DNA of 64,000 nucleotides, taken from Clitoria ternatea. Taxonomy: Eukaryota; Streptophyta; Magnoliopsida; Fabales; Fabaceae. Made by a program: the position numbers and the translations under genes. Positions 44,060-54,925 of the stretch are shown in pieces. Numbering within the stretch: the first letter of the stretch is position 1; each line of letters begins with the position of its first letter. The notes beneath the pieces are model-generated. The model worked only from the letters and a program-made list of their open reading frames with translations. It did no database searches and was not told the origin of the DNA. Location of the stretch: contig CM075672.1 in the NCBI GenBank assembly GCA_037962975.1, positions 124,358,001 to 124,422,000 of the forward strand, read 5' to 3'.

Positions 44060-47000
44060 AAGTCCAAGACACTTGATGAATAGGCTCACCTACTAAATAA
44101 TGCTTAAATCTTTATCCAATGGCCTTGAAAACACCTGATTTTTCACTCCACAACTCAATAGTACTAAAAGGAAATACTTTAGTTACCTGGAAAGGTCCTG
44201 ACCATCAGGACCTTAATTTACATGGAGAAACCATTAAGCGGGAGTTGAAAAGAAGAACTGTATCACCAAGAGCGAATGATCTTCTCAATATATGCCGGTC
44301 ATTCCATCTCTTTGTCTAGTCCTTGTAAATTTTGGCATTTTTATAGGCATTAAGCCTAAGATCCTTAAGTTCATTCAACTCTAACATCCATTTTTCACTT
44401 GTAGTTTTAAGATCAAAATTAAGCATTTTAATGGCCCAAAATGACTTATATTCTAACTCAATAAGTAAATGACAAAGGCTTTCCATAAACTAGTTTAAAG
44501 GGTGTAGTTTCAATAGGGGTTTTGAATGCAGTTCGATATGCCCATAAGGAATCATCTAATTTAATAGACTAATCCTTACGTGATGTATTAACTACTTTAG
44601 AAATAATAGATTTAATCTCCCTATTAGAAACCTCAACCTGTCTACTAGTTTGAGGATGATAAGGTGTAGCAACCTTATGCCTAACTCCATATTTCTTTAG
44701 GAGGGTTTCAAAAGATTTTTCAATAAAATATGAACCTCTATCACTAATAACATACCTTGGGACCCCAAACCTTGGAAATATTATCTTTTCGAAAAGTTTA
44801 ATAACAGTCTTGGTATCCGAATAAGGTGAAGCTATGGCTTCCACCCATTTGGAAACATAATCAACTATGACTAATATAAACTTATTTCCAAAGGATAATG
44901 GGAATGCTCCCATGAAATCAACACCCCAAACATCAAAAGGCTCAACTTCAAGGATATTATTCAAAGGCATTTCATGTCGTTTAGTGATATTACCTGAACA
45001 TTGACATGAATCACAAGTTAGAATATACTTACAAACATCCTTAAATAGGTGAGGCCAATAAAAAACTGCTTGAAGCACCTTTGAAGTAGTTTTGGAGGTG
45101 CTCATATGACCTCCACAAGATAAAGAATGATAGTGGTGCAGAATTGAATGCACTTAAACTTCAGGAACATATTTCCTTATCAAGCCATCTACACATTTTT
45201 TAAAAAGAAGTGGTTCATCCAAATACAAATGCTTTACATCTGCCAAAAATGTTTTCCTCTATTAAACACTAAGATCACGAGGTAAAATACCACAAACAAG
45301 GTAATTGCATAATCAGCAAACCAAGGGACTTGTTGGATACTAAGACTAAGGAGGCATTCATTTGGAAAAGACTCATTGATAGGAACAATATTGTCTATCT
45401 CATCTTTTTTAAAAGGTAGTCTAGACAAATGGTTAGCCACCAAATTTTCAGTACCTTTCTTATCCTTGATTTCTATATCAAATTCATGCAGAATTAAAAT
45501 CCACCTAATCAATCTAGGCTTAGCATTTTTTGTTTGCAACAGATATTTAATGGCGGAATGGTCAGTATAAAGAATTACCTGAGAACCTACCAAATATGAT
45601 CTGAATTTGTCAAAAGCAAACACAACAGCTAAGATCTCCTTATCTGTAGTGGCGTAATTCACCAGAGCATCATCTAAGGTCTTGCTAGCATAATAAATGA
45701 CATGAAGTTTTTTATCTCTTCGCTGTCCAAGCATAGCCCCCAATGCATGATCACTCGCATTACACATTAACTCGAGAGGGAGTTCCCAATCAGGGGGTTA
45801 CACAATGGGTGCGGAGATTAAAGCTTCCTTGGTCTTACAAAATGCCTCTAAATAAAGTGAGTCAAAAACAAATGGCACATCCTTACCTAAGAGGTTTGTA
45901 AGGGGCTTATTAATTTTGGAAAAATCCTTAATAAAGCTCCAGTGAAAACTATACATATACGCGTTATTTAACTTTCTATAATCTATACATATACGCCAAC
46001 CAGAAACTATCCTTGTAGAAATCAACCTTTTTTTTATCATTTTCAATCACATTCATCTCCCCTTTCTTAGGTACTACATGAACAGGACATACCTATTTAC
46101 TACTAGCAATAGGGTATATCACACCAGCATCTAATAACTTAAGAATTTCCTTCTTTACCACCTCTTGCATTTTTGGGTTAAGCCTCCTTTCTGGTTCCAC
46201 AGAAGGCTTACTTTCCTCATCCACAATAATCTTACACATGCAAAATGAAGGGCTAATTCCCTTGATATCATCCATGGTATATCTTATTACTTTTCTATAC
46301 AACCTAAGTTGCTTCAAAAGTTTTTCAGTTTCAATAGGATTTAAATTTGCATACACAACCATAGGATATGTGAAGTTAGGACTAAGAAATTCATACCTCA
46401 AAGTTGGTGGCAAAGGATTTAACTTAACATTTAGGCTCACCTCTTTCTTGCATATGACATCAGTATCATGCTCCATTGATGCCTTTTGTGATGTTCATAT
46501 ACAGCTAGTAATCAAAAAAGATTCAAATGGATCATTAGGTAGGGATTCTTCCTTCCCCACTTGGTTAGCAAATTCAATACTATAGCAAACATCATCATGC
46601 AAAGGCTTACTCATGGCATCTTTCAAATTAAATTACCTTTTGGTCTCCCACAGTAAGAGACAACTTACCATTCTTGACATCAATGACTGCACCTGTAGTA
46701 GCTAAAAATGGCCTGCCTAATATGATAGGAATCATAGAATCTTCATCTATTTCAAGCACATCAAAATCAGCAGGAATGAAAAATTTACCTATTTTAATAG
46801 AAACATCCTCAAGAATACCCATGGGATATTTTAAAAATCTATCAACTTATTTTAAAGACATCCTAGTAGCTTTCAATTCACCCAATCCAAGTTTTTCAGA
46901 AATAGATAGAGGCATCAAACTAACACTAGCTCCTAAATCATATAAAGCTCTATCTATCATCATATCACCAATCATGCAAGGGATAGAAAAACTACCTGGA

Positions 47001-47684
47001 TCCTGAAGCTTGGGCGGTAGCTTCTTTTGGATCAATGCACTACACTCTTTAGTAAGTGCCACAGTACCATCCTCTTTTAGCTTTCTCTTATTGGATAAGA
47101 TATCCTTCAAAATCTTCACATATGTAGGCATTTGCTGCAAAGCTTTAGTAAAAGGAATGTTAATATAGAGTTTCTTCAAAACCTTTAAAACTTTACCAAA
47201 TTGCTTATCCAACTTAGCCTTGGCTAAGCGTTGAGGATATAGTATAGGAGGCTGATATGGCTTCACTACATCATAATTTTCTTTCTTTTTCTCCACCTCT
47301 ACAGTAACTGGAATTGCAAGACTCTTAGTTTTTTCTTGGTCTTTCTCAGTTTCTACTTCCTTCATAACTGGTGGAGTCTTAAGTTGCTTCCCACTCCTAA
47401 GCGTAACAACCATGGTGTGGTTAGATGGCCCAACATCTGGCTTTCCAGGAAATGTCCCTGGAATCCTTGAAGAATTAGAGGCTTGTTGGCCTATCTGAGT
47501 CTCCAACATTTTGTTATGGATTGCTAGTGAATCCACCTTGGAAGCAAAATTCTTGATTGCTTTTGAGAAGTTGCTTAATCTGAGTAGTCACAAAGGTCTC
47601 CATTAAGGATTCTAAATTGGATTTCTAAGGTGCATAAGATCCTGATGATGGCCTAAAATTATTCTAATTTCCTTGAAAATGAGG
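44060..47684 (-). pseudogene. Athila-like gag C-terminus, protease, RT, RNase H, integrase remnants
   Basis: On the minus strand from right: PPHFQGN-type gag linker, VTLRSGKQLKTPP (47536-46847), the protease-like region ALYDLGASVSLMPLSI and IPIILGRPFLATTGA (46822-46628), YRKVIRYTMDDIKGISPSFC and MQEVVKKEILKLLDAGVIYP (46476-46093), RT pieces WRICIDYRKLNNA, RNase H with MCNASDHALGAMLGQR and YTDHSAIKYLL (45767-45234), and integrase with YWPHLFKDVCKYI, CDSCQ, VDFMGAFPLSFGNKFILVI, ISDRGSYFI and TPYHPQTSRQVEV (45153-44569). The integrase C-terminus (LNELKDLRLNAYKNAKIY) continues to about 44060. Many stops and gaps, including most of the RT core. Words such as GKQL and the GRPFL protease mark the Athila lineage. 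Confidence 0.88.
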
Positions 47685-47689
47685 AGGTC

Positions 47690-50177
47690 TGTAACACCCT
47701 AATTATCTACAACTAATAAATCCCAAAATATGAGAAAATTTTTCACAAAAAAACAGTCATGTAACATTTGATGTAGAAGGAAGCAGGCAATGGGGAAAAC
47801 TAAAAACATTCACGCGCATAAAGCAACCTACAGGGAAGCTAAAACTGGGGCCGGCTCAATGGGTTTATCGTAACGCACCTACACTAGGGCGGATTGCACA
47901 ACACCGTTTGTTCGCTTAGACGGAGTCTGACACCGTCCAGGCGGGGTAAAGAATGCAGCAGCGGATAGAATCAATGAGGCTTCCCTTCGAGTGATACTGG
48001 TTACTCAACAGGAGGAATAGATAAGGGAAAATATGCTAATACATTCACACGTGTAGCATTTGATGAAAAGGCTAAGTTAGAATCATCCTGCTAGGCTAGG
48101 CGGGGTATATTTATCTTGGGCGGGCTGTCCTAGTTACTTGGGCGAGGTATAACGCCGCCTAAACGAAATTTACATAACGCCTCTTTAACACAACTACAAG
48201 GTAGTTTCCTCCGTCGGGTATGGACAATGGTTTACTAAGTAAATCCTCACACTCGCCTTTCACTCGGAAAAAATGAGAAGTTACAGGGTACATATACATT
48301 AGTAGGTTGTGGAGAAAGGAAGAGTTTGAACCTATTCCGCCCAACTCAACTAATTATGACGACGCCTGGGCGGACTTAGCCATACGCCTTCGGGCGGGGT
48401 ACGACTCCGCCCAACGTATCCGACATAAGTTTTCCTAAGGCAATTCTTGGTTCTTTCGGACTTAGCTATAACCTGCTCGATCAGGCTGTTCCTGCGTATC
48501 TATTAAAGCATAATTAGGAAACAAAGCAACACATGGCATTACACACACCAAAACCATACATCCATATATATACATAAAAGTGCACGTCAATAATTACAAT
48601 ACAAAATCAGACTTCTTCTTGTTCATAAAGTTCTATTCATTCACAAAGACGTTAACATCCGGTATGAGCTAGTCCGGGCTTCATCTAACAACGCCTTAAT
48701 TAAACCTTCGAAATGCATCAGCACTCCGCCCAGCATTCCAGCTCTGCCTTTGATCCTCCTCACGAGAGACATTCACTGAAAATGGCCACTGCAGGGGTGA
48801 GCTTTTACATGTAAAATGATACTCACAGACTCGGTATCAGCGTCAGTACACGCTCCTGCTTTCCTTCAATTTTTCTCAAGTAACCAAATTCATACAATTC
48901 AAACAACATTCATAATACGCATAATTCACAGAGTTTATTCCACATCAATATGTATTCATGCATTCAAAATCATACACATGCACATATATAGATTTACACA
49001 TCACCACAATCAGCCTTATTTCTATATGTATGCACGCGGATCCGACTCGGGAAAAGACTCTCAGTTACAGCCCCCTTTTTCTTTTGGCCCCTCGTCCCTC
49101 AGCTCTTACCAGGTGGCACCGGCCCCCCACGGCGTCTCGAGACTCATTTCTCTAGCTCCAACGGCTACCACGAGCCCTATTGGGATCTAGCCAGGGTTGG
49201 TAACTGGAAATCATTTCCCTTGGGGTTCTTGACCTTCCATGGGTCACCCCACTCTTACTCATGCAACTAACACATTTATCATTACACATCATCGCGCCAT
49301 GAACACATTACCGTAGTCGTCAAGTAAGAACGGATATCTCCCATTATTCATCATCATTCAGTCAATCGCACCAGCGCATGATACAGTCGATCATCAGACT
49401 AACAACAATGAGCAATTCAATTAAGAACATGCACATACACATTTTTCATAGTGACAACAAAATAGACCCATCATTATCATCCACGAGCAAACTACGCCAT
49501 CGTCACGAAGATCACCATCAAAATCTCAAATCATGCATCAGTTTTAGTAATTGTGAACACATGCATACATGCACAGCATCAGTTCTAATGAATTATAAAA
49601 ACATGCACACACACTTGGCAGTACGTTCATCCGGTACCGTTCTTAGACCATGCATTTGACATGCAAGCGCCCCCTACCTTTAGAAGACTCCTCAGAAACC
49701 TTTTCCGTTCTTGCCGTTGGGTCCGATGTCCTTCTCCTGGTTCGTCCGGTCTTCTTTGGCTTTGTCGTATTCTGCGCCTGATTCTGGGATGGAGCGTAGT
49801 CTGTTCTTCAGCACTGGAATCAAGATCTCCAGGAGCGAAGAGTGAGATGGAAGAAGAAGAATGAAGACGAAGAGAGAAAACAGAGGATGAAGTGACGGAG
49901 AAAGAGTCTAAAGAAATAGCGAGAGTGTTTTTCACCAAGGCTCACGCTTATATATATATACATATGTGCATGCGCACAGCAAAAGCAAGAGTGGGATGGG
50001 AGAGTGCGTGCCCGTCAGTCACGCGCACTCCACCTCATCCCCTGTCCGCCACCATTTTAATATTTTAATGGCTTAAACTCACTTAGTTAAATGCACTTAA
50101 CAGTTATTTCTAGTTGAAATCAAGTCTTAATGGTTCATTCTTTATTCAGCATTAAATTTTAAAACAGGGATGTTACA
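47690..50177 (-). repeat. 3' LTR of element B
   Basis: Plus-strand edges TGTAACACCC and GGGATGTTACA. Contains the GGGCGG/CCGCCC word cluster (48085-48420), a TATA run (49949-49960) and a donor copy (intron from 49677). The 61- to 124-residue frames inside are present in both LTRs by identity and are not supported as genes. Confidence 0.96.
48085..48420. repeat. Cluster of GGGCGG / CCGCC words in LTR B (copy at 55324-55659)
   Basis: AGGCGGGGTA, TTGGGCGGGCTG, TTGGGCGAGG, ACGCCGCCTAAACG, CCGCCCAAC, CGCCTGGGCGGAC, CGGGCGGGGTA and TCCGCCCAACG recur in otherwise AT-rich sequence; CCGCCTAGGCGG-like pairing is implied but most copies are half-sites or mismatched. Confidence 0.65.
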
Positions 50178-50190
50178 GTTCTCCCCCACT
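50178..50190 (-). other. Polypurine tract of element B
   Basis: The minus strand reads AGTGGGGGAGAAC directly before TGTAACATCCC, the LTR start. Confidence 0.92.
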
Positions 50191-50197
50191 GAAAAGG

Positions 50198-50215
50198 AAT
50201 TTCGTCCCCGAAATT
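50198..50215. promoter_or_regulatory. Small hairpin between stop codon and polypurine tract
   Basis: AATTTCG-TCCC-CGAAATT is a perfect 7-bp inverted repeat with a 4-nt loop. It touches the gag-pol stop codon (50215-50217). A decayed version sits at the same place in element A (7031-7050). Similar sequences precede the polypurine tract in many plant Del/Tekay elements as far as I recall. Confidence 0.7.
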
Positions 50216-53200
50216 CAGTTGGTACTTACGTAGGTAAACAGTTCGGGGTACTGCTGTCGCATGGCGTCTTCGCGCTCCCACGTATAGGAGGTGATTTTGC
50301 CTTGCTGCCACTCCACCTTAACCAGCCTTACGTTCTTGTTTCTTAAGCGTTTTACCAATTGATCCACGATTCCAACCGGTGTAGTCACAGCGGTTAGATC
50401 TTCCTTGATCTCTACCTCGTCGTCAGGCATCGTGTGGCTGGGGTCATGCAAATACTTCCTTAGTTGAGACACATGAAAAACGTTGTGTAATCGGGACAAG
50501 TGAATTAGTAACGCGAGGCGGTATGCCACGGGGCCAATCCGTTCTACTACCTCATAAGGTCCGATGTAGCGAGGGCTTAACTTCCCACTTTTTAAGGCTC
50601 GTCCAACTCCTTTACTCGGAGAGGTTCTCAGAAACACTCGATCTCCGACTTGAAATTCCAATGGCTTGATGCGTTTGTCATGGTAGCTCTTCTGCCTGTC
50701 TTGTGATGCTTTCATCTTCTCCCTTATTACTCGGATCTGTTCTGTGGTTTGCTTCACGATGTCTGGTCCCAATAGTAGACTTTCACCCGTTTCCGACCAA
50801 CAGAGCGGGGTTCGGCATCTACGCCCGTATAATGCCTCGTAAGGTGCCATGCCAATGTTGTGATGATGGCTGTTGTTGTACGTAAACTCGATCAAGGGAA
50901 GGTACTGCTCCCAGTCCCCACCGTACTCTAACACACACGCTCTCAATAAGTCTTCTAGACTCTGAATCGTTCGCTCGGATTGTCCATCCGATTGGGGGTG
51001 GTAGGCAGAACTAAGCCAAAGCTTCGTCCCCAGTTCTCGATGCAAGCTGGTCCAAAATCTGGACGTAAATCTAGGGTCCCTATCTGAGACGATGGAAGTA
51101 GGTATGCCATGCAGTCGAATAACTTCTTGAATGTAGATTCGAGCCAATTTATGCAATGGGTACTTCATATTTACAGGTAAGAAGTGTGCACTCTTCGTCA
51201 ATCTATCAACAATGACCCAAATGGCATCATGGCCCGCTCGGTTCCTGGGTAATCCCATGATAAAATCCATCGCAATTGAGTCCCATTTCCACACGGGGAT
51301 TTCCAGAGGCTGCATTGCACCGTATGGTTTTTGGTGCTCTATCTTCGATTTCTGACAAGTGATACACCGGGCCACGTACTCCGCCACATCCTTCTTTAGT
51401 CCGGGCCACCAAAACTGTCTCCTCAAGTCGTGGTACATCTTCGTGGTTCCTGGGTGAATACTGAGTAGGCTTTTGTGGGCTTCATCAAGCACCATTCTTC
51501 TCAATCCTCCTTCACTTGGTATGTATATTCTGTTCCTCACCCGGAAGATCCCATCTGATCCTTCTGCCAAGGATAAATCCTTTCCTTTAGCCTGAATTTC
51601 CTTCATTTCAGCTAGGTAAGAGTCCGCCTGTTGCTGTTCGTACACGGATTTTAAGAATTCGTTGGCAATCCTCAACGTACCGATTGTCATCTTCTGAGAG
51701 GAAGGGGTGCCAACATGCAAGTTCATGTCTCGGAACCGCTCCAACAACTCAACTTCTTTTGCCATCATGGCTGCTATGTGGAGGGATTTTCGACTCAAAG
51801 CGTCTGCTACGACATTTGCCTTACCTGGGTGGTATTTCAACTCGAAATCATAGTCCTTCAAAAACTCAATCCACCTTCTCTGCCTCATGTTCAGCTCCTT
51901 TTGGTCGAATAGGTATTTGAGGCTCTTATGATCGCTGTACACTTCAAATTTGGATCCGTACAAGTAATGCCTCCAGATTTTCAATGCGAAAACTACTGCT
52001 GCCAACTCCAAGTCATGGGTCGGATAATGTTGTTCGTGGGGTCTCAATTGTCGAGAGGCATATGCTATCACCCGATCTTTCTGCATGAGTACACATCCTA
52101 ATCCGAGTCCGGACGCGTCACAATAGACCACGAAGCTTTCTCGTAACTCCGGTAATGCTAACACCGGAGCAGTTGTCAACTTATTCTTCAGCTCTTGGAA
52201 GCTGCTCTCACACTCCGGACTCCACACAAAAGGAACGTTCTTCCGAGTCAATTTAGTCAGAGGTAATGCCAACTTAGAAAAACCTTCGATGAACCTTCTA
52301 TAATAACCTGCCAAGCCCATAAAACTCCTTATTTCCGAGATCGATCTGGGCCTCTCCCACGCTATTACAGCAGCTACCTTCGCAGGATCCACCGAGACGC
52401 CTCGCTTGGAGATCACATGCCCGAGGAAGTGGATCTCATCCATCCAAAATTCGCACTTTGAAGGCTTTGCAAACAATTGCTTCTCCTTCAACACTTGGAG
52501 TACCGCCCTGAGATGTCCTTCATGCTCCTCCGATGTCTTAGAATAAACTAGAATATCGTCGATGAAAACAACAACAAACCGATCTAAGAAGGAATGGAAT
52601 ATGCTGTTCATGTAATTCATGAAAACAGCAGGGGCGTTCGTCACACCGAACGGCATCACTACATACTCATAGTGACCATACCTAGTCCTAAAGGCAGTTT
52701 TAGGAATGTCCGAGTCCTTCACTCGGATTTGGTGATATCCCGATCGTAAGTCGATTTTTGAGAAGACTGAGGCTCCACGCAGCTGGTCAATTAAATCATC
52801 AATTCTAGGCAGTGGGTATCGATTCTTGATTGTGAGTTTGTTGAGCTGTCGATAATCTATACAAAGTCTCAAGCTGCCATCCTTCTTCTTAACAAGTAGC
52901 ACAGGTGCGCCCCATGGTGACACGCTTGGTCTAATGAACTGCTTCTCAAGTAACTCATCCACTTGTTTCTTCAACTCTATCAATTCAGTTGAGGACATTC
53001 TGTAGGGTGCACTGGAGACCGGTTCGGCTCCAGGGATCAAGTCTATAGAGAATTCAACTTCTCTATGAGGAGGTACACTCGGGACGTCCTCTGGGAACAC
53101 TTCTGGGAATTCACAGACAACCGGAATGTCGTTCACTAGGGGCTCATTCTCTTCTTTGGTTAGACAAAGCATCATAAATAGTTGGGTTATACCTTGTGCC

Positions 53201-54645
53201 GTGCCATCTTCAGTGGGTTGTTTTGGGAAAACGATCTCTCGGTTTCTACAATCTACTAATACCTTATTGGCTGAAAGCCAATCTATTCCAAGCACAATAT
53301 CAAGACCCTTTAAGGGCATGCAAATCAGATCGAAGGCGAAACTCCGATCATACAACTCAAATGCTACATTTTTACATATGGACGATGTGAACACAGTAGG
53401 GCCAGTGGGGCTGGCCACTTCTAGAGTCCGGTTCATAGACACAGTTGGTAGCTTCAACCGTTTCACGCACTCATCAGCTATAAAAGAATGGGTTGCCCCC
53501 GAATCGAAAACAACATTAAGCGTATTCATTCCAAGTGAGCACTTACATTGTACTAGATCGTTTGCTGGTGCAACATCCTCTGCATTGATGGTGTAGATCC
53601 TTCCTGTCGCTGTTGGGCCGGTGTTCCTCTCTCGATTGTTCGGGGCATGCATCATATTTCCTCTGGTTCCGTTGCCTCTGCCACCAGGTCGTGGGTTATC
53701 ATTCACTCTGGTCCGATCTTGATATCCTCCTTGACGCACATTGGTGTTTGCCTGGCGGAGTTGGGGGTAGTCCGGGCGAACATGTCCCTTCTCTCCGCAG
53801 TGGTAGCATTTAACATTTGTATCATTGCATTCCCTAGCAAAATGATCACCGCCACATTTAAAGCATCCGCCATACCTTGGTCGTCCTCTCATCTGCCTCC
53901 CTCGGTCATTATGGTCCTGATATCTGGTGAAGGGTTCATTCCTCCTCACGTTCCCTGGCCTCTTGAAACGTGGTTGCTGAGGCCTCAAGTGTTGGTTGGC
54001 TCTGCTGCACTGGCCCGAATGGGCCCTGTCATCCTCTTCGAATATTCTACACTTGTTCACTAAGGCAGGGAAACTCCGGATTTCATGGTATCTGCAGGCC
54101 CTCTTGATATCCGATCTCAGTCCGTTCTCAAACTTAAGACACTTGGAGTGCTCCGTTCCTGGCTGCTGGAAGGGCGGATAAAATAGGCACAATTCTTCAA
54201 ATCTGGTCGCGTATTCTTCCACAGTCATGGAGCCCTGTTTTAACTCCATAAACTCCAGCTCCTTCCGACTCCGCACTGTGTCGGGAAAGTATTTGTCTAG
54301 GAAGCAGGCCTTGAAATCGTCCCATGTCAGTTGATTGTCATCTTCGGGGAATTGGCTCCTAGCTATCTTCCACCAATTCTCCGCTTCATCTCGTAGCATA
54401 TACACTGCACATTCCACCTTCTGGGCTTCGGTACAGCGAAGACCCCTAAAAATTCTCTCTAATTCCTGAGTCCACTTGAACGCCGCCTCAGGGTTCCGTC
54501 CTCCTAAGAATTCACTCGGCTTCCTCTTCAGGAAGCGGTCCAGCACATGGCCATCCTCAGGATGAGTTTGGCCTTGCCTTTCAAACACATCAGCAAAGCG
54601 TTGGAATGCTGTGGCTATAGCCTCCATACTTTGACGATGCGCCAT
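50215..54645 (-). CDS. Intact Tekay/Del-type gag-pol polyprotein, 1476 aa
   Basis: One open frame from ATG 54643-54645 (MAHRQSMEAIATAF) to TGA 50215-50217. Gag core is about residues 55-165; zinc knuckles CFKCGGDHFAREC (261-273) and CYHCGEKGHVRPDY (280-293, last Cys replaced by Tyr); protease active site FDSGATHSF (380-388); RT about 570-800 with YRQLNKLTIKN and the catalytic FIDD (694-697); RNase H from YCDASGLGLG (841) past DLELA (878) to SDHKS; integrase with zinc ligands H1057, H1064, C1094, C1097 and catalytic D1127, D1188, E1224 (35 residues between the last two). The tail has FQVGDRVFLRTS, GPYEVVERIGPVAYRL and the chromodomain-like VKVEWQQGKITSYTWERED. All key residues are present. It is a single Gag-Pol frame without a frameshift signal, typical of this lineage. 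The start is supported by an acceptor 8 bases upstream. Confidence 0.97.
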   Translation of the reverse strand: MAHRQSMEAIATAFQRFADVFERQGQTHPEDGHVLDRFLKRKPSEFLGGRNPEAAFKWTQELERIFRGLRCTEAQKVECAVYMLRDEAENWWKIARSQFPEDDNQLTWDDFKACFLDKYFPDTVRSRKELEFMELKQGSMTVEEYATRFEELCLFYPPFQQPGTEHSKCLKFENGLRSDIKRACRYHEIRSFPALVNKCRIFEEDDRAHSGQCSRANQHLRPQQPRFKRPGNVRRNEPFTRYQDHNDRGRQMRGRPRYGGCFKCGGDHFARECNDTNVKCYHCGEKGHVRPDYPQLRQANTNVRQGGYQDRTRVNDNPRPGGRGNGTRGNMMHAPNNRERNTGPTATGRIYTINAEDVAPANDLVQCKCSLGMNTLNVVFDSGATHSFIADECVKRLKLPTVSMNRTLEVASPTGPTVFTSSICKNVAFELYDRSFAFDLICMPLKGLDIVLGIDWLSANKVLVDCRNREIVFPKQPTEDGTAQGITQLFMMLCLTKEENEPLVNDIPVVCEFPEVFPEDVPSVPPHREVEFSIDLIPGAEPVSSAPYRMSSTELIELKKQVDELLEKQFIRPSVSPWGAPVLLVKKKDGSLRLCIDYRQLNKLTIKNRYPLPRIDDLIDQLRGASVFSKIDLRSGYHQIRVKDSDIPKTAFRTRYGHYEYVVMPFGVTNAPAVFMNYMNSIFHSFLDRFVVVFIDDILVYSKTSEEHEGHLRAVLQVLKEKQLFAKPSKCEFWMDEIHFLGHVISKRGVSVDPAKVAAVIAWERPRSISEIRSFMGLAGYYRRFIEGFSKLALPLTKLTRKNVPFVWSPECESSFQELKNKLTTAPVLALPELRESFVVYCDASGLGLGCVLMQKDRVIAYASRQLRPHEQHYPTHDLELAAVVFALKIWRHYLYGSKFEVYSDHKSLKYLFDQKELNMRQRRWIEFLKDYDFELKYHPGKANVVADALSRKSLHIAAMMAKEVELLERFRDMNLHVGTPSSQKMTIGTLRIANEFLKSVYEQQQADSYLAEMKEIQAKGKDLSLAEGSDGIFRVRNRIYIPSEGGLRRMVLDEAHKSLLSIHPGTTKMYHDLRRQFWWPGLKKDVAEYVARCITCQKSKIEHQKPYGAMQPLEIPVWKWDSIAMDFIMGLPRNRAGHDAIWVIVDRLTKSAHFLPVNMKYPLHKLARIYIQEVIRLHGIPTSIVSDRDPRFTSRFWTSLHRELGTKLWLSSAYHPQSDGQSERTIQSLEDLLRACVLEYGGDWEQYLPLIEFTYNNSHHHNIGMAPYEALYGRRCRTPLCWSETGESLLLGPDIVKQTTEQIRVIREKMKASQDRQKSYHDKRIKPLEFQVGDRVFLRTSPSKGVGRALKSGKLSPRYIGPYEVVERIGPVAYRLALLIHLSRLHNVFHVSQLRKYLHDPSHTMPDDEVEIKEDLTAVTTPVGIVDQLVKRLRNKNVRLVKVEWQQGKITSYTWEREDAMRQQYPELFTYVSTN

Positions 54646-54651
54646 TCCTTA

Positions 54652-54662
54652 TCCTGAAATTG
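54652..54662 (-). promoter_or_regulatory. Putative splice acceptor before gag of element B
   Basis: The minus strand reads AATTTCAG/GATAAGGA and then the gag ATG (54645). The intron would end at 54654. Paired with the LTR donor at 56916 it would remove about 2.26 kb, including the rest of the 5' LTR and the primer site, from the mRNA. The polypyrimidine tract is weak. Confidence 0.45.
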
Positions 54663-54913
54663 ACATTTAAGGATAAGTATACGGAGCCACTCACTACCGA
54701 TCTAGTTATTAGTCCAACAATTAATAACTTAGCACATTATGTCATTCGCCTAAGTCATATACACAATCGGACCAGGGGAAACAACCCCTTGTCCTCAAGA
54801 CAATCATCAATCAGGTCAACCAGCATCAGAACAATTTCAACCATTCAATCAAAAGACACAATCACCACCGCTTACACTTGGTAAGCATATTTTGGCCTTG
54901 GACTTTTCGGTCC

Positions 54914-54925
54914 GCTCTGATACCA
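54914..54925 (-). promoter_or_regulatory. Primer-binding site of element B
   Basis: The minus strand reads TGGTATCAGAGC, a perfect match to the initiator tRNA-Met complement, three bases (TTT) after the 5' LTR end GGGTGTTACA. It is followed by GGACC. Confidence 0.95.

Noticed and set aside
48816..49190. 124-codon plus-strand frame in LTR B (copy at 56055-56429)
   Set aside because: Antisense to the element, no domain; repeated only through LTR identity.
49627..49938. 103-codon minus-strand frame identical in both LTRs of element B (also 56866-57177)
   Set aside because: Starts at TTG rather than ATG, lies in the predicted leader, and is identical because the LTRs are. At most a leader frame; no domain.
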